Made by a program: the position numbers and the translations under genes. Positions 62,879 to 64,000 of a stretch of DNA of 64,000 nucleotides are shown here, piece after piece; the stretch's first letter is position 1, and every line of letters starts with the position of its first letter. Where the stretch lies: contig NZ_CP014674.1 of NCBI RefSeq assembly GCF_001787335.1, positions 2,617,501 to 2,681,500 on the forward strand, read 5' to 3'. The DNA is from Kozakia baliensis (GTDB lineage: Bacteria; Pseudomonadota; Alphaproteobacteria; Acetobacterales; Acetobacteraceae). Below the pieces are notes generated by a model. The model had not been told where the DNA came from, ran no database searches, and saw nothing but the letters and a program-made list of their open reading frames with translations.

Positions 62879-62914
62879 GGAAAGCAGGGAATAAGTTTTC
62901 TCCCCCTGCTTTCC
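62879..62914. terminator. inverted repeat between DUF3597 and nuclease genes
   Basis: GGAAAGCAGGG and CCCTGCTTTCC are 11-base perfect arms around 14 bases. No proper T run, so a weaker bidirectional terminator between convergent genes. Confidence 0.6.
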
Positions 62915-62927
62915 CACTATTGCCGAA

Positions 62928-63848
62928 TTATCGTGAAATTGGCGCCGTCTGGCTAAAAGCGTTGTTCAAGACCGCCGCCAATCGCACGCCTGCCTGCTCA
63001 AGGCGCACTTGAATAACGGGCCAAGCGATATCCGTGTAAGACTCACCGATATCCTCGCCATGCCAATGCGACGGAAGCACGCCATAAGCAACGGCACGCG
63101 CCAATGCGTGGCTCTCGTTGGTCCAGGCCACAGCGGCATCGCGCTCACGGCCTACCACAACGTCGGATGCCCATAGCTGCGCCTGCCCTGGCGTGATCTG
63201 AGAGTTCAGCGTTTCCGCTTCATGACGCGCTTTGCCAAAATCGATGCTGTAATGCGGCCCGACCTGAAGATCGGCCTCACGGTCCAGCACGCCTTCATCC
63301 CAGAGTGAATGCAGGTTCATATGGCCGTTGTCGTTATCGCCAAAATAGGTCAGCTTGACCTTGTTCCCACCCAGATCCTTATCCCGCTCCGCGGCGTGCA
63401 GCGGTTGATGTAGATCGCCCACCAAATGAACAACCCATTTCAGAGCGACCAAGCGTTTCTCGGCAGGCGCTGTCGGATCGGCTAAAAGCCGCTCCATCTC
63501 AGGCAGCTTCTCCGTTACGCATCCTTTTTCGCCGCAATCTTTGGCGCCTTCGTAAGTCGGCTGCGTAACGTCGATATCGACATAATGCCACGGCAGAGTT
63601 TCCGGCAGGCCGCCCTTCGCCTTCGGCACATGAGCGATCGCATCGGGCCAGGAAGCAACCTGATCGAGCGTTTGATGCCCCTCTAACGCCAGCAAGGCGG
63701 CAGCCTGCTGTGCAGCCTGGGGAGTAAGATGGTCCTGCGCGATATCCGCGACGATTGCGTGGCCATATGGCCCCCACGCGCGTGCCTGTGGCGACAAGAC
63801 GCAAGCACCTATGACGACTGAAAACATCAGTCCGACGCGAAAACCCAT
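62928..63848 (-). CDS. secreted S1/P1-family nuclease
   Basis: About 306 residues. Signal peptide ends Ala-Arg-Ala and the mature protein starts with Trp25 (WGPYGH), whose free amino group is a zinc ligand in this family. Other zinc ligands are in the DAIAH, WHYVDID, HLVGDLHQPLH and HMNLHSLWD segments. These are three-zinc nucleases that act on single-stranded DNA/RNA or 3' nucleotides. ATG at 63848 has AAGGG 6 bases upstream; an ATG two codons earlier is possible. Confidence 0.93.
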   Translation of the reverse strand: MGFRVGLMFSVVIGACVLSPQARAWGPYGHAIVADIAQDHLTPQAAQQAAALLALEGHQTLDQVASWPDAIAHVPKAKGGLPETLPWHYVDIDVTQPTYEGAKDCGEKGCVTEKLPEMERLLADPTAPAEKRLVALKWVVHLVGDLHQPLHAAERDKDLGGNKVKLTYFGDNDNGHMNLHSLWDEGVLDREADLQVGPHYSIDFGKARHEAETLNSQITPGQAQLWASDVVVGRERDAAVAWTNESHALARAVAYGVLPSHWHGEDIGESYTDIAWPVIQVRLEQAGVRLAAVLNNAFSQTAPISR

Positions 63849-63918
63849 TTTCATCCCTTACTGAAATGACAATCTGGGTTTCCGCTCTGTCATCGTTTCC
63901 TTAACGAGACAAGGGAAA

Positions 63919-64000
63919 TCAGGCCGCCAGCAATTGCACCGACCATCCCGCCGTCCAACGCCCACCGGGCTGAAGATGGATGAGGCCAGGCTTTTGCTCG
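63919..64000 (-). CDS. C-terminal end of a sugar mutarotase-like protein (cut by window)
   Basis: The minus-strand frame enters from the right edge and ends at a TGA (63921-63919). The 26 visible residues end in LQPGGRWTAGWSVQLLAA, which is the kind of ending seen in aldose 1-epimerases (PGxxW...). Too short for certainty. It lies 70 bases upstream of the nuclease on the same strand. Confidence 0.4.
   Translation of the reverse strand, partial: EQKPGLIHLQPGGRWTAGWSVQLLAA

Overview
The window looks like the chromosome of a motile acetic acid bacterium (Acetobacteraceae, Alphaproteobacteria). This rests on the bright-GC, densely packed gene content, on alphaproteobacterial families (DUF2155, DUF3297, COQ9-like, DUF721, TSCPD protein, OprB porin, HpnN hopanoid transporter, proA-nadD-rsfS-rlmH order) and on flagellar genes. 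Genus cannot be fixed from the sequence alone. No prophage, integrase, transposase, CRISPR array or rRNA operon is visible; one tRNA gene (Gln, TTG anticodon) is present. Both window ends cut genes.

Layout. 0-9.7 kb: DUF192 fragment, metallo-beta-lactamase hydrolase, RidA, CHAP amidase, then a minus-strand run rlmH, rsfS, nadD, proA, glycerate kinase, ychF, pth, rplY. 9.1-14.3 kb: a second minus-strand run (hldD, lgt, pgeF, a lipoprotein, prs, a histidine phosphatase) mixing envelope and PRPP functions. 14.4-17.4 kb: ubiK, ybjN-like, proC, COQ9-like, tRNA-Gln, HU. 17.4-23.7 kb: a surface block (RgpF-like protein, 910-residue tandem glycosyltransferase, RTX-like glycine/asparagine-rich protein, thioredoxin-fold protein) with a 454-base AT-rich gap. 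23.7-30.2 kb: nadE, DUF1328 peptide, dsbB-otsA-otsB, and a tightly coupled mlaD / 68-residue protein / DUF2155 trio.

30.4-41.7 kb: an orphan NrdJ C-terminal-like TSCPD protein, a second RidA, a FemAB-like acyltransferase, flgF-flgG-flgA-flgH, a Gly/Trp-rich secreted protein, the head-to-head pair DUF721/mutY, an unknown 203-residue protein and a CPD photolyase. 41.7-50.2 kb: a near-perfect 26-base palindrome, an entericidin-type lipoprotein, an FMN riboswitch controlling ribD-ribE-ribBA-ribH, hpnN, and an OprB porin. 50.2-64 kb: a sulfide:quinone oxidoreductase, nucleoside hydrolase, DUF3297, a tricorn-type protease followed by an alpha/beta-hydrolase with an Asp in the nucleophile elbow, cyclophilin, trhO, zntB, a His-rich secreted protein, ahcY, DUF3597 and an S1/P1 nuclease.

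Most of the window is ordinary core chromosome. The items I would look at first are the GHDQG hydrolase, the orphan TSCPD/NrdJ-like protein, the coupled MlaD/68-residue/DUF2155 trio, the palindrome between photolyase and entericidin, and the low-GC block around the RTX-like protein. I did not find a clear new multi-gene defence or mobile system.
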